In this document: one piece after another, positions 17,419 through 27,542 of the stretch | How the letters are laid out: each line of letters starts with the position of its first letter | Numbering within the stretch: position 1 is the stretch's first letter | Assembly (NCBI GenBank): GCA_903826775.1 | Contig: CAIKFU010000090.1 | Span: 1-64,000 of the forward strand | Reading direction: 5' to 3' | DNA from: an uncultured beta proteobacterium | GTDB lineage: Bacteria > Pseudomonadota > Gammaproteobacteria > Burkholderiales > Burkholderiaceae | DNA: 64,000 nucleotides | Position numbers and translations under genes: made by a program | The notes under the pieces: model-generated | The model's input: only the letters and a program-made list of their open reading frames with translations | The model's database searches: none | What the model was told of the DNA's origin: nothing

Positions 17419-20223
17419 TTGAACAATATTAAATCCACCAGAGCTAATGAACTTCCCTTGACCGAGGATATCCGTTTACTGGGTAGAATTTTGGGGGACA
17501 TTGTCCGAGAGCAAGAAGGCGACGAGATATATCGGTTAGTAGAAGAGGTCAGAACCCTTTCTGTTTCATTTCACCGCGAAGCCAACCAAGTTGCCAATCA
17601 AAAGCTAACCAAGTTACTCAAGGGGTTAAGCAGCGATAGCGCGATGAAAGTGCTTAGGGCGTTTACGTACTTTAGCCATCTCGCCAATTTGGCAGAGGAT
17701 CGGCATCATGTGCGGCGCAGGGCAATTCATGAGCGGATGGGAAGTTATCAAGACGGCAGCATTGAAATGGCAATGAAGAAGCTTCGTGCTGGAAACGTAA
17801 CAAGCCAGCAAATTTCGAAGACCCTTGAAGGGTGTTTGATCTCACCCGTTTTAACGGCTCACCCTACTGAAGTTCAAAGAACCAGCATATTGGATGCCGA
17901 GCGCGATATTGCAAATCTCTTGTCGGAAAGAGACCAGATCCAGGCTTTGTCCCAGTCACACGATATCAAAGGGGGATCCCTTACGGCAAAAGAGTTTGCC
18001 TTAAATGAAGCGAAAATTCGTGCTCGCGTATTGCAACTTTGGCATACGCGTCTACTCCGGTTTACCAAGTTAACGGTAGCAGATGAAGTCGAAAATGCCT
18101 TAAGTTATTACGAGACCACTTTTTTAAAAGAAATCCCCAAAATCTACGCTCAGTTAGAGGATTCGCTAGATGGCAATCCTGTAGCCAGTTTTCTAAAAAT
18201 GGGCCAGTGGATAGGTGGGGATCGTGACGGAAATCCGAATGTCACATCGCAAACGCTCGAGTATGCCTTGCGCCGCCAGTCAGAAATGGTGCTACGCCAC
18301 TATCTGACAGAAGTCCATTTTCTTGGCAAGGAGTTGTCCGTTTCCGTCTTGCTACTCAAATTTCCAAAAAAGATGCGCGATCTTGCAAACGCCTCCCCGG
18401 ATCTGAATGAGCATCGTCAGGATGAACCCTATCGGAGGGCTTTGACCGGCATTTATTCCCGTTTGGCTGCAACATTAAAGTTATTGACCGGCGCTGACGC
18501 AGCGCGACATGCCGTAGCCCCACAAAATCCCTATCAAAATGCCGAGCAATTTATCGGCGATTTAAAAACGATTGAGCATGCACTGCAGTCTCAGCATGCA
18601 CAAGCGCTTTCAGATCGTAGGTTGCGAGCCTTAATCAGGGCGGTGGAAGTATTCGGATTCCATCTTGCTACAGTGGATTTGCGTCAAAGTTCTGATAACC
18701 ATGAAGCGGTTCTAGAGGAATTATTAAGGGTTGCAGGATTGGAGAAAAATTATTCAACATTATCCGAAGAACATAAAAGAACTCTGTTGATGATGTTGTT
18801 GAAAGACGCCAGATCATTAAAGGTTTCTGGATGGAAATACTCTGATTTTTCCGTATCTGAAATTGCGATATTCGAGATGGCAAAAAAAATGCGCAGTCTA
18901 TTTGGTAAGAATGCCATACGCCACTACATCATTAGCCATACTGAAACTGTGAGCGATTTACTGGAAGTGCTTTTGCTTCAAAAGGAAGCAGGGTTGATGT
19001 TGGGAGCCATCAACAGCAAAGTGAGCGCAGACCTCATTATTTCCCCCTTATTTGAAACGATTGAGGATTTGCGTAATGCTGCCCCCATCATGCGGGAATT
19101 TTATGCGTTGCCCGGTATTGCTCAATTAATAAAACGCTCAAGCGGAGAACAGGACATCATGCTCGGCTACTCCGATAGCAATAAGGATGGCGGAATCTTT
19201 ACGAGCAATTGGGAGCTTTATTGTGCCGAAATTGCTTTGGTGGAACTATTTGATTCACTTAAAAATCAATACGGGATTAAGTTGCGCCTATTTCATGGAA
19301 GGGGTGGGACAGTTGGCCGTGGTGGAGGGCCAAGCTATGAAGCGATATTGGCACAACCCCCAGGAACCGTCAGAGGGCAAATTCGCTTAACTGAACAAGG
19401 TGAAGTGATCGGATCAAAATACGCCAACCCTGAAATTGGAAGGCGAAATTTAGAGACCTTAGTTGCAGCTACACTAGAAGCGACCTTGCTAAGGTCGGCT
19501 AAGCCTGCAAGCAAATCATTTCTTGAGGCCGCAGCTAAATTGTCTTTGGACAGCATGAAGGCTTATCGATTCTTGGTGTACGAGTCTCCAGGTTTTGCAG
19601 AGTATTTCTTTGGTGCCACCCCTATAGGTGAAATTGCTAAATTAAATATTGGGTCTAGGCCTGCAAGTCGAAAGCCTGGTCAAAGAATAGAAGATTTACG
19701 AGCTATACCCTGGGGATTTAGTTGGGGGCAATGTCGTTTAAATTTACCGGGTTGGTATGGGTTTGGAACCGCGGTTGAGTCTTTTTTGAGTCAAGCAAAA
19801 CCACAGGATAGAAAAACTGCTCTGGTATTGCTGCAAGAAATGTATAGGGAGTGGCCTTTTTTTAGAACGCTGTTGTCCAATATGGATATGGCATTGGCAA
19901 AAAGTGATTTAGCTTTAGCCTCTAGATACAGCGAACTGGTTGTAGATGCCAAATTGCGTAAACGGATATTTAGTCAAATCGAGTCCGAATGGAAAAAAAC
20001 CAACAATGCATTAAATTCCATCACAGGAGATAAGCAGCGTCTTGCAAGAAATCCTTCCTTGGCGAGGTCCATTCGCAATCGCTTTCCTTATATTGATCCT
20101 TTGCATCATCTTCAGGTGGAACTGGTTCGTCGATATCGCGATGGCAAGCATGATGAAAGAGTGCAACGAGGAATTCATATTGCGATCAATGGAATTTCAG
20201 CTGGATTGCGAAATACAGGTTAA
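17419..20223 (+). CDS. ppc: Phosphoenolpyruvate carboxylase
   Basis: Forms oxaloacetate from PEP and bicarbonate, topping up the TCA cycle. 934 residues, close to the family norm. Conserved blocks: [10 protein letters not shown] with the catalytic His near residue 147, [23 protein letters not shown], and the PEP-binding [13 protein letters not shown] near 625; the C-terminus [12 protein letters not shown] is the typical end. The start is a TTG with no obvious Shine-Dalgarno sequence; the frame is open only back to 17395 and the N-terminal [21 protein letters not shown] matches family starts, so TTG 17419 is the best choice. Confidence 0.97.
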   Translation: MNNIKSTRANELPLTEDIRLLGRILGDIVREQEGDEIYRLVEEVRTLSVSFHREANQVANQKLTKLLKGLSSDSAMKVLRAFTYFSHLANLAEDRHHVRRRAIHERMGSYQDGSIEMAMKKLRAGNVTSQQISKTLEGCLISPVLTAHPTEVQRTSILDAERDIANLLSERDQIQALSQSHDIKGGSLTAKEFALNEAKIRARVLQLWHTRLLRFTKLTVADEVENALSYYETTFLKEIPKIYAQLEDSLDGNPVASFLKMGQWIGGDRDGNPNVTSQTLEYALRRQSEMVLRHYLTEVHFLGKELSVSVLLLKFPKKMRDLANASPDLNEHRQDEPYRRALTGIYSRLAATLKLLTGADAARHAVAPQNPYQNAEQFIGDLKTIEHALQSQHAQALSDRRLRALIRAVEVFGFHLATVDLRQSSDNHEAVLEELLRVAGLEKNYSTLSEEHKRTLLMMLLKDARSLKVSGWKYSDFSVSEIAIFEMAKKMRSLFGKNAIRHYIISHTETVSDLLEVLLLQKEAGLMLGAINSKVSADLIISPLFETIEDLRNAAPIMREFYALPGIAQLIKRSSGEQDIMLGYSDSNKDGGIFTSNWELYCAEIALVELFDSLKNQYGIKLRLFHGRGGTVGRGGGPSYEAILAQPPGTVRGQIRLTEQGEVIGSKYANPEIGRRNLETLVAATLEATLLRSAKPASKSFLEAAAKLSLDSMKAYRFLVYESPGFAEYFFGATPIGEIAKLNIGSRPASRKPGQRIEDLRAIPWGFSWGQCRLNLPGWYGFGTAVESFLSQAKPQDRKTALVLLQEMYREWPFFRTLLSNMDMALAKSDLALASRYSELVVDAKLRKRIFSQIESEWKKTNNALNSITGDKQRLARNPSLARSIRNRFPYIDPLHHLQVELVRRYRDGKHDERVQRGIHIAINGISAGLRNTG

Positions 20224-20324
20224 AACAATAGATAGAAATTGATCGATAAGAGAATGGGAGTTTGTCATCCAGGCAATATAAATTGTAAGAGTTATAGTCT
20301 TGATATTCCATTGGAGGTATTGCT

Positions 20325-21104
20325 TTGCCAAAGTTCGCAGCCAATTTGACGATGATGTTCAATGAACATCAATTTCCAGCTAGATTTCCAGCTGCTGCCA
20401 AAGCCGGTTTCACCGCTGTTGAATTTTTATTTCCCTATGAATATTCGCCTGCTGAAGTGGGGGGGTGGTTGAAGGAAAACAATCTAAAAAATGTTTTATT
20501 TAATTTGCCTCCTGGGGATTGGTCAGTTGGCGAACGCGGTATCGCTGCGTTGCCAGGACGGGAAGGGGAGTTTAAAAAAGGGGTCGCATTGGCAATTGAA
20601 TATGCTCTAGAGTTGAATACTCCACAGTTGCATATGATGGCCGGCGTCATTCCAAGCAAAACAAATTTAGTCGAACATAGGCAATCTTATCTAGAGAATA
20701 TGCGATATGCAGCCCGAGAACTTGCCAAACATGGCATCAGTTTATTGATCGAGCCAATTAATACCAGAGATATGCCCGGATATTTTTTAAATACCCAATC
20801 CCAAGCCCATGAATTGCGAATTGAGTCAGGCGCAGGGAATGTGAAAGTGCTGATGGATTTTTATCATGCGCAAATTGTCGAAGGCAATTTATCGGAGAAT
20901 TTTGAGAGGTATTTTGATGGGATCGGGCACGTTCAAATTGCGAGTGTGCCAACGCGAAACGAACCTGATGTGGGGGAGGTGAACTATTCACACATCTTTA
21001 ACCTGCTTGATGAAAAGGGTTATCAGGGTTGGGTAGGTTGTGAATATCGTCCCAAGGGGAATACCGAAGAAGGGCTTAGTTGGTTTAAACATTTCCGTAT
21101 TTAA
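20325..21104 (+). CDS. hyi: Hydroxypyruvate isomerase family protein
   Basis: TIM-barrel sugar isomerase of the AP-endonuclease-2-like superfamily. 259 residues, with N-terminal FAANLTMMFNEHQFPARFPAAAKAGFTAVEFLFPYEY and metal-ligand segments LIEPINTRDMPGYFL, LMDFYHAQIVEGN and WVGCEYRPKGNTEEGL as in Hyi proteins. It interconverts hydroxypyruvate and tartronate semialdehyde, or a related 2-oxo sugar acid. TTG start 5 nt or so after GGAGG. Followed after 30 bp by a patatin gene; usual glyoxylate carboligase or reductase partners are absent. Confidence 0.88.
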   Translation: MPKFAANLTMMFNEHQFPARFPAAAKAGFTAVEFLFPYEYSPAEVGGWLKENNLKNVLFNLPPGDWSVGERGIAALPGREGEFKKGVALAIEYALELNTPQLHMMAGVIPSKTNLVEHRQSYLENMRYAARELAKHGISLLIEPINTRDMPGYFLNTQSQAHELRIESGAGNVKVLMDFYHAQIVEGNLSENFERYFDGIGHVQIASVPTRNEPDVGEVNYSHIFNLLDEKGYQGWVGCEYRPKGNTEEGLSWFKHFRI

Positions 21105-21134
21105 GAATTACTAATAATCGAGGTCTATCAGTCC

Positions 21135-22178
21135 ATGAAAAGAAGAGCTTTTTTTAAGACCGGTATTGCGGCTGCGGCATTAACGGCAGGATCAAAGCCA
21201 ATCCTAGCATTTAGCAAAGAAAATACCCTCGGAGTAAATACATGGGATGACGGATTGGCTCATCCGATTTCCTACCCGCAAGGAAAAGGGAAAGAGCGCG
21301 GTATTGCTTTGGGTGGCGGCGGAGTCGTGCTACTGAGTTTTTATGCTGGGTATTTTCACGCTCTCAGAAAAAACGGAGTTGACTTGTCCAATTCCGACAT
21401 TATTGTTGGCACTTCTGCTGGGTCCTTGTTTGGGTCCATGCTAACGGGTGGAAATTTGTATAGGCTCTATGGCGAGCTGAATTTTTTTGCAGACTTCCCT
21501 AAAATTTTTGCCAGGCTAGTCCCCGAAACAAAACAAAACCCCAGTCAAGCGCGTGCAAGCCAAATTGCAATGAGCGCCAAGGATGCGTCTTTGCAAACCA
21601 TTCTAGCAATTGGTCGCGCAGCAATGGCAGCAAAAAATCCTGATGGCGTAGATGCCTACTATAAAACCGTAAGAAAAGTGATAGGAATGACCGATTGGAG
21701 GTCTAAAGCGCTTCATATCAGTGCGATTGATTGTTATACAGGTGAGCGCTTAATTATCTCGAAAGATAGCGGCATTCCGGTTGATGTTGCATGTGCAGCA
21801 AGCAGTTCAATAGCTGGTGGAGCTGGTCCGATCTGGCTTAAGAATCGTCTTTGCATGGATGGGGGAACTTGCGAGACATCCACTCATAGCGATGTGATTC
21901 GGGGGGTGAAGAAAGCGATTGTGTTTTCCTTGGGGGATGGAACGTCCAATGAGATTACCCAAGGACTTAGGGTCTCTTCAATGCCCGATACATTACTCAA
22001 TGAGATTGATATTCTCAAAAAAGAAGGGACGAATACAATCCATATTTCTGCTGGTCTTGCCCCTGGGATTGATCATGTCAGTTCCATTATGGATCCTAGA
22101 TACATCTCTACTTATCTTAAATTTGGTTTAGATCGCGGACATGGCGATGCAAAAAATTTAAAGGCGTTTTGGGGATAA
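21135..22178 (+). CDS. Tat-exported patatin-like phospholipase
   Basis: 347 residues. The N-terminus MKRRAFFKTGIAAAALTAGS is a twin-arginine signal. Patatin features: Gly-rich oxyanion loop ALGGGGVVLLSFYAGY, nucleophile elbow IVGTSAGSLFGS with the catalytic Ser, and the DGG of the Ser-Asp dyad in CMDGGTCETS. A periplasmic acyl hydrolase is inferred; the substrate is unknown. It follows hyi by 30 bp. The 163 bp after it is AT-rich and probably holds the promoter of the next operon. Confidence 0.87.
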   Translation: MKRRAFFKTGIAAAALTAGSKPILAFSKENTLGVNTWDDGLAHPISYPQGKGKERGIALGGGGVVLLSFYAGYFHALRKNGVDLSNSDIIVGTSAGSLFGSMLTGGNLYRLYGELNFFADFPKIFARLVPETKQNPSQARASQIAMSAKDASLQTILAIGRAAMAAKNPDGVDAYYKTVRKVIGMTDWRSKALHISAIDCYTGERLIISKDSGIPVDVACAASSSIAGGAGPIWLKNRLCMDGGTCETSTHSDVIRGVKKAIVFSLGDGTSNEITQGLRVSSMPDTLLNEIDILKKEGTNTIHISAGLAPGIDHVSSIMDPRYISTYLKFGLDRGHGDAKNLKAFWG

Positions 22179-22341
22179 GACCATTCACTCTTAATTCTAA
22201 ATAGCAATTTCATTTGAAGTTTGTTAGAGGGATTAAGTCATATGGATTGGCAATGCAGTATTTGACGATTGTTAAACTTGAACATCGGTTAGTATTTATA
22301 AGACTAAATGTTGATTTAGATTTTTTCAAAAATATAAATAT

Positions 22342-23313
22342 ATGAGACATAAAATTAGGCTGTTATTAAGCTGTTTTGCATTGGTATTCTCAAATGCGCT
22401 TTTGGCTGCAGATTCTTGGCCTTCTAGACCCATTCATTTTGTTGTCGGGTTTACAACCGGAGGCCCTAGCGATGTAATTGCCAGGGGGTTAGCTCAAAAA
22501 ATGGCATTGTTATTGGGCCAAGCCATTGTTGTTGACAATAAACCTGGCGCAGGAGGCAATCTTGCCGCAGAATATGTTGCCCATAGCGCGCCGGATGGGT
22601 ATACATGGCTTTTGGGGAATAACAGTATTTTGGCGACCAATGAGTTTCTCTATAAGAATTTACGATATAGCCCGCAACAAGATTTCGCCCCCATTGGCTT
22701 AGTGGCGGTACAGCCTAATATCTTGGTAGTGAACAATGCTTTGCCGGTAAAAAATTTGAAAGACCTAATTGCACTAGCTAAGGAGCGTCCGGGGCGACTC
22801 AATTTTGCGAGTTCTGGCGCTGGTGCGGCTGCTCATTTGGCGGGGGAATTATTTAAGACTAGTGCCAATATCAACATTACCCATGTTCCATATAAAGGCG
22901 CTCAGCCTGCATTGACAGATGTGATGGCTGGTCACGTGGATATGATGTTTGCAACCTCGGGTTCTGTAATGCAATTTATTCGGGATAAGAAGGTCCATGC
23001 TTTAGCCGTCACCTCACGTACGCGAATGAAGGAGATCCCGGAGGTTCCCACTATGTCTGAGTCGGGACTGATCAATTTTGAAGCGATTACTTGGCATGGC
23101 ATTGTGGTGCCGACTGGAGTTCCTGAGGATATTATTTTGCGGATATCCAAGTCGTTAAATACGGTATTGACTGATAAGGAACTACTGGAATCCTATTCAA
23201 CCATGGGGCTTGAGCCCAAGAGTACCACCCCAAAAGAGTTTACCGATTACATCCGCTTAGAAATCCCACGATGGTCAAAGGTGGTTAGGGATTCAGGCGC
23301 AATCGTCAATTAA
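22342..23313 (+). CDS. Bug/TctC-family periplasmic binding protein (1)
   Basis: 323 residues with a signal peptide (MRHKIRLLLSCFALVFSNALLAA). The mature start WPSRPIHFVVGFTTGGPSDVIARGLAQKM and later blocks VDNKPGAGGNLAAEYVA, THVPYKGAQPALTDVMAGHVDMMFAT are those of tripartite tricarboxylate transporter receptors. No TctA/TctB membrane genes are in the window; orphan receptors are common in Burkholderiales. First gene of an eight-gene run to 31038. Ligand unknown, presumably a carboxylate tied to the enzymes downstream. Confidence 0.92.
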   Translation: MRHKIRLLLSCFALVFSNALLAADSWPSRPIHFVVGFTTGGPSDVIARGLAQKMALLLGQAIVVDNKPGAGGNLAAEYVAHSAPDGYTWLLGNNSILATNEFLYKNLRYSPQQDFAPIGLVAVQPNILVVNNALPVKNLKDLIALAKERPGRLNFASSGAGAAAHLAGELFKTSANINITHVPYKGAQPALTDVMAGHVDMMFATSGSVMQFIRDKKVHALAVTSRTRMKEIPEVPTMSESGLINFEAITWHGIVVPTGVPEDIILRISKSLNTVLTDKELLESYSTMGLEPKSTTPKEFTDYIRLEIPRWSKVVRDSGAIVN

Positions 23314-23333
23314 TTTTTTAAGGTTTCAAGAAG

Positions 23334-24641
23334 ATGCAATCATCACAGGCAATATCCAGCAATTTTAAATCCATTTCCCGTTTAGAAATTCCAGGGGGTG
23401 GTCAAGTTTCCGTATCGGGCAATTACGCTTACATCGGTCACATACCCAATAAGAATCAATTGGGAACATCTATTTTGGATATTTCTAATCCCAAAGCGCC
23501 AAAAATTGTCTCTCAAATATTTCTGGATGATCCTGAGTCCCATTCGCATAAAGCTCGCGTAATTGGCGATTTGTTGTATGTAAACAGCGAAAGGAATATG
23601 ACGCCCATAGGCCGTAGGGCGGATGAATTGCCAGGAGTAAAAGCGCGTCTCTCGAAGGAGTTTGGCAGAGAGCCAAATCATGCCGAGTTGGCTCTAGCGT
23701 TGAACGTTCGAGAGCAGGATATTCCGATGGTAGAGGCAGCGCAGAAGCAGCCGTATAAAAACGGCGGATTTAAGGTTTACGATATTTCTGATAAAGGTAA
23801 TCCCAAGCTCATTACACATCAATGTACTGGTGGAATTGGAGTGCATCGTTTTGATGTGGATGGCAACTATGCCTATATCTCTACTGAAATGAATGGATTT
23901 TTGGGAAATATTTTGGTGATCTACGACGTTTCCAATCCGGTGAAGCCAGTGGAAACCGCTCGCTGGTGGATGCCGGGACAGCATCAAGCCGCTGGTGAAA
24001 AGTCAAATTGGTCTGGCAGAAGAAATAGGCTACATCACGCGTTGCGGTTTGGGGATGAATTGTGGGCGGGGCTTTGGCATGGAGGGGTGGGGGTTATTGA
24101 CGTGAAAGACATTTCAAATCCCAAGACGCTCGGCATTTACAACTACCATCCCCCATTTCCCGAACCATCGCATACGTTTATGCCCCTCGAAAAGACCATC
24201 AATGGCAGACGGATCGCTGTGGCTATCGATGAAGAAGATCATGCCCATGATGCTGAGGAGTTGGATCGCAGAAAAGGTCGACCGCACGGCTGCTTGTGGG
24301 TCTTCGATGTTACAGACCTGAAGGCAATAAAACCGCTCTCGATCTATGAAGTGAGTGAACTGGATTCACCATGGAGTAGGGCAACTCCTGGTCGATTTGG
24401 GGCTCATCAATTTCAAGAACAGCGCAAAGGCACAATGGTATTTTGCACATGGTTTGCAGGTGGCTTAAGGGCTGTAGATGTTGGAAACCCTCTATCTCCC
24501 CGTGAGGCGGGTTTTTACATTCCTGCGCCTGCTGAAAATCGCGCCGCACCTCAAACAAACGATGTTTTCGTTGATGACAATAACCTCATCTACACAATTG
24601 ATCGATATGCGGGGTTGGATATTTTGGAATTTACTGCATGA
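23334..24641 (+). CDS. LVIVD-repeat beta-propeller-like protein
   Basis: 435 residues. Repeats of the pattern VSGNYAYIG...LDISNPKAPKIV, VDGNYAYIS...YDVSNPVKPVE, ...IDVKDISNPKTLG and VFDVTDLKAIKPL match LVIVD repeats, which build beta-propellers. No signal peptide is evident. In this genomic setting such proteins accompany Bug receptors and amidohydrolases, but their role is not established. Its stop overlaps the next start (ATGA). Confidence 0.85.
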   Translation: MQSSQAISSNFKSISRLEIPGGGQVSVSGNYAYIGHIPNKNQLGTSILDISNPKAPKIVSQIFLDDPESHSHKARVIGDLLYVNSERNMTPIGRRADELPGVKARLSKEFGREPNHAELALALNVREQDIPMVEAAQKQPYKNGGFKVYDISDKGNPKLITHQCTGGIGVHRFDVDGNYAYISTEMNGFLGNILVIYDVSNPVKPVETARWWMPGQHQAAGEKSNWSGRRNRLHHALRFGDELWAGLWHGGVGVIDVKDISNPKTLGIYNYHPPFPEPSHTFMPLEKTINGRRIAVAIDEEDHAHDAEELDRRKGRPHGCLWVFDVTDLKAIKPLSIYEVSELDSPWSRATPGRFGAHQFQEQRKGTMVFCTWFAGGLRAVDVGNPLSPREAGFYIPAPAENRAAPQTNDVFVDDNNLIYTIDRYAGLDILEFTA

Positions 24642-25522
24642 TCGGGGCGCCTTACTGTCAGATGCCCGATTTGCTTCTGAAGAAACCGAAGATTGATATG
24701 CCTTTAGGGGCAATTGATTGCCATGCCCATATTTGTGGGCCTGAAATTCGATTTCCCTATTCCGAAAAAAGAATCTATACGCCTCACGATGCATTGTTGC
24801 CTGAATATTTGAAGATGCTGGGCTTTTTGGGTGTTGACCGAGCAGTTTTGGTTCAGCCTAGCATCTACGATGTCGACAATAGGGCACTTTTGGATGCGCT
24901 TAAAACCGATTCAACTAATTTACGTGGAGTGGCAGTTGTTAAGGAGGGTATTACCGAACGTGAGATTGAAGAGTTGCATTATGCCGGCGTGCGCGGAATT
25001 CGATGCAATATCGTCGATTTAGCTGAAGCAAAGGGAATATTGCCATTACCCAGTTTAAAAAAAATGGCCCACAAAATTGCTCCTTTCGGATGGCATATCG
25101 AATTGCTAATGCATGCCAATGAGTTTCCGGATATTAGTCAATCCTTCAAAGACTTTCCAGTTGAAATTGTTCTAAGCCATTTTGGGTATCAACCTTGTTG
25201 TATGGGTATCAACACGGCTGGGTTTCAAGGTTTATTGTCCTTAATGAGGGAGGGTCGAGCATGGGTGAAATTTACCGGCCCTTACCGAATTTCAAGTAGC
25301 GCCAATTTTCCGTACAGCGATGTGAATGAGTTTGCGCATGCCATCGTAATGAATAGCCCTCGGCAAATTGTTTGGGGGACAGATTGGCCCCATGTCATGG
25401 TTAAAAATGCCATGCCCAACGATGCCGATTTATGCGATTTATTGCAGGACTGGGTTGAAGATTCGGCTCTATTGAAGGCGGTACTGGTTAAAAATCCAGA
25501 GAGGTTATACGACTTTCATTAG
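24638..25522 (+). CDS. Amidohydrolase 2 family enzyme, PDC-lactonase-like
   Basis: 294 residues, TIM-barrel metal hydrolase. MPLGAIDCHAHICGP carries the HxH-type first motif, IELLMHANEFPDI and VLSHFGYQP follow, and WGTDWPHVM holds the late Asp. The layout resembles 2-pyrone-4,6-dicarboxylate lactonase (LigI) and related dicarboxylate lactonases. Overlaps the LVIVD gene. It may open a lactone made by the molybdenum hydroxylase branch of the same operon, an inference from context. Confidence 0.87.
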   Translation: MIGAPYCQMPDLLLKKPKIDMPLGAIDCHAHICGPEIRFPYSEKRIYTPHDALLPEYLKMLGFLGVDRAVLVQPSIYDVDNRALLDALKTDSTNLRGVAVVKEGITEREIEELHYAGVRGIRCNIVDLAEAKGILPLPSLKKMAHKIAPFGWHIELLMHANEFPDISQSFKDFPVEIVLSHFGYQPCCMGINTAGFQGLLSLMREGRAWVKFTGPYRISSSANFPYSDVNEFAHAIVMNSPRQIVWGTDWPHVMVKNAMPNDADLCDLLQDWVEDSALLKAVLVKNPERLYDFH

Positions 25523-25593
25523 ACGTAACTTTTCAAAATACGGATACACTTAACTAAAATGGCAGGACATAAAAATTACAATATGGAGGCAGT

Positions 25594-26535
25594 GTGGATT
25601 TACAAAAATCACCGGATCCGGGGAGTGGTTGGCAACCCAATATGCCGATTCAAATTATTGCAGGAACTCCGGCTGGCGGCGGTCAAGATAGGCCAGCTAG
25701 AGCATTGGCAAGGGTTTTGGAAACCTCAGGTTTAATTAAAGTCCCTATTTCAGTGAATAATATTCCCGGAATTGGGGGAGGTAATGCGTGGAAATTTCTT
25801 GCAGGCAAGCCATCCGATCCGCATATTGTTGCCATTAATTCCCCAACGATCATTACCAACCCATTATTGGGTATAGCTTCATTGATCTATACGGAGTTGT
25901 GCCCTTTAGCGAATCTATACACGGAATACATTGCCTTTGTAGTAAAGGCAGATTCCAAAATAAGCACTCCGCAAGATGTATTGGATCGGCTCCAAAGCAA
26001 TGTAGGAAATTTTAAGATTGCATTAGCAACGGCTCGTGGAAATGTGAACCATATTGCATTGGCAAAATTAACGCAATATGTTGGCGCAAATGTGGGCGAT
26101 CTGAATTTAAACGTCTTTGATTCTGCGCGTTATGCCATTGCTAATGTGCTAGAAGGCGTAGCTGAGCTTGGTGCGATTACGGCCGTAAGTGCTGTGCCAG
26201 AAATCAAACGTGGTGAGTTAAGGGTGATTGCCGTATCGGCACCACAGCGTCTTTCGGGGTTATTCGAGAATGTGCCGACCTGGATTGATGTTGGGATTCA
26301 CTGTATTGCTGGAACGTGGAGAGGTGTTATTGGAGGGGCAGGCTTAACCAGTCCCCAAATTGCTTTTTGGAACCAGGTTTTGGTGAACGTTAGCAACACT
26401 CCGGAATGGAAAGCGGAGTTGATGGAGCATTATTGGGCAAATACGTATTTAAACAATTCCGAAACAATGGATTTTTTAAATCAAGAGTCAATTGAAATGA
26501 AATCAGATTTGAAATTGGTTGGCTTGATTAATTAA
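25594..26535 (+). CDS. TctC-like protein without signal peptide (A)
   Basis: 313 residues starting MDLQKSPDPGSGWQPNMPIQIIAGTPAGGGQDRPARALA. The core after about residue 15 lines up with mature Bug/TctC receptors, but there is no hydrophobic leader. The GTG start is secured by GGAGG 4-5 nt upstream, and the 71-bp gap before it encodes no leader. It should therefore stay in the cytoplasm. Closest visible relative is the protein at 27543, which shares the IQxIAGTPAGGGxDRxARALA opening and TARGNxNHIALA, EVGIITAxSAV-type blocks. Role unknown: possibly a metabolite-binding regulator or enzyme. Confidence 0.82.
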   Translation: MDLQKSPDPGSGWQPNMPIQIIAGTPAGGGQDRPARALARVLETSGLIKVPISVNNIPGIGGGNAWKFLAGKPSDPHIVAINSPTIITNPLLGIASLIYTELCPLANLYTEYIAFVVKADSKISTPQDVLDRLQSNVGNFKIALATARGNVNHIALAKLTQYVGANVGDLNLNVFDSARYAIANVLEGVAELGAITAVSAVPEIKRGELRVIAVSAPQRLSGLFENVPTWIDVGIHCIAGTWRGVIGGAGLTSPQIAFWNQVLVNVSNTPEWKAELMEHYWANTYLNNSETMDFLNQESIEMKSDLKLVGLIN

Positions 26536-26561
26536 ATAATTCTCTTGATATGGGGCAGTTG

Positions 26562-27530
26562 ATGAGACTCTTAAATAAGGTTGTTTGCGGTTTGGTATTG
26601 CTGACTGGTTTGACTTTTGTCTATGCCGAAGATGTTTACCCAACAAAACCAATCAAAATAGTCGTGCCATTTCCTCCAGGGGGCACTTCCGATATTCTTG
26701 CCAGAACAATTGGTCAGAAGCTTTCTCAGGAGTGGGGTCAGCAGGTAATTGTCGATAATCGTCCTGGAGCAGGCGCAAATATTGGGGCGGAGATCGTGGC
26801 GAAATCTGCGCCAGATGGCTACACCCTATTAATTTTATCCACCATTCACTTGATCAATCCCAGCCTCTATAAAAATTTACCATACGATCCCATTACGGAT
26901 TTTGCGCCTATAGGCATGATTGCTGAAACGTCACAAGTGGTTTTGGTTCACCCCTCTCTACCAGTCAAATCGATTCAGGAATTAATAGTGTATGCAAAGG
27001 CCCATCCAGGTGAAATCAATTACAGTTCTGCCGGTAATGGTAGCCAGCCCCACTTGTCTGCAGAATTATTTAAGTCGATGACGGGGATAAACATTGCCCA
27101 CATTCCATACAAGGGTGCTCCTCAGGCAATAACGGATCTTATTGCTGGGCAAGTTTCATTAACTTTTGCGACGGGACCATCGGCTGTGCCGGTTGTTCGA
27201 AGTGGACAAGCGCGCGCCATTGCCGTAACAACAACTAAGCGAATGGCAGCCTTGCCGGACGTACCTACAGTTGCTGAATCGGGTGTAGTGGGTTATGAAT
27301 CAGCTGGTTGGAATGGGTTGGTTGGGCCGACAGGTATGTCACCAGCAGTTATTGAGAAACTGAGCACGGCATTAACTCGGATATTGAAAAACCCAGAAAT
27401 ACGTAAGCAGATGATCGACCAGGGCGCTGAACCGGTGATCCTCACCCCTAGCCAGTTTGCTGTCTATATTCGTAGTGAGCGCATCAAATGGGCGGCTGTT
27501 GTGAAAGCGTCTGGCGCGCAGATTGATTAA
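26562..27530 (+). CDS. Bug/TctC-family periplasmic binding protein (2)
   Basis: About 322 residues with a signal peptide (MRLLNKVVCGLVLLTGLTFVYA). Mature start YPTKPIKIVVPFPPGGTSDILARTIGQKL, then VDNRPGAGANIGAEIVAKSAPDGYTLL and IAHIPYKGAPQAITDLIAGQVSLTFAT, all classic TctC receptor blocks. Start moved from ATG 26550 to ATG 26562 because GGGG falls about 6 nt before the latter. It lies between the two signal-less paralogues, 12 bp from the second. Confidence 0.92.
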   Translation: MRLLNKVVCGLVLLTGLTFVYAEDVYPTKPIKIVVPFPPGGTSDILARTIGQKLSQEWGQQVIVDNRPGAGANIGAEIVAKSAPDGYTLLILSTIHLINPSLYKNLPYDPITDFAPIGMIAETSQVVLVHPSLPVKSIQELIVYAKAHPGEINYSSAGNGSQPHLSAELFKSMTGINIAHIPYKGAPQAITDLIAGQVSLTFATGPSAVPVVRSGQARAIAVTTTKRMAALPDVPTVAESGVVGYESAGWNGLVGPTGMSPAVIEKLSTALTRILKNPEIRKQMIDQGAEPVILTPSQFAVYIRSERIKWAAVVKASGAQID

Positions 27531-27542
27531 AGGCTTAAATAT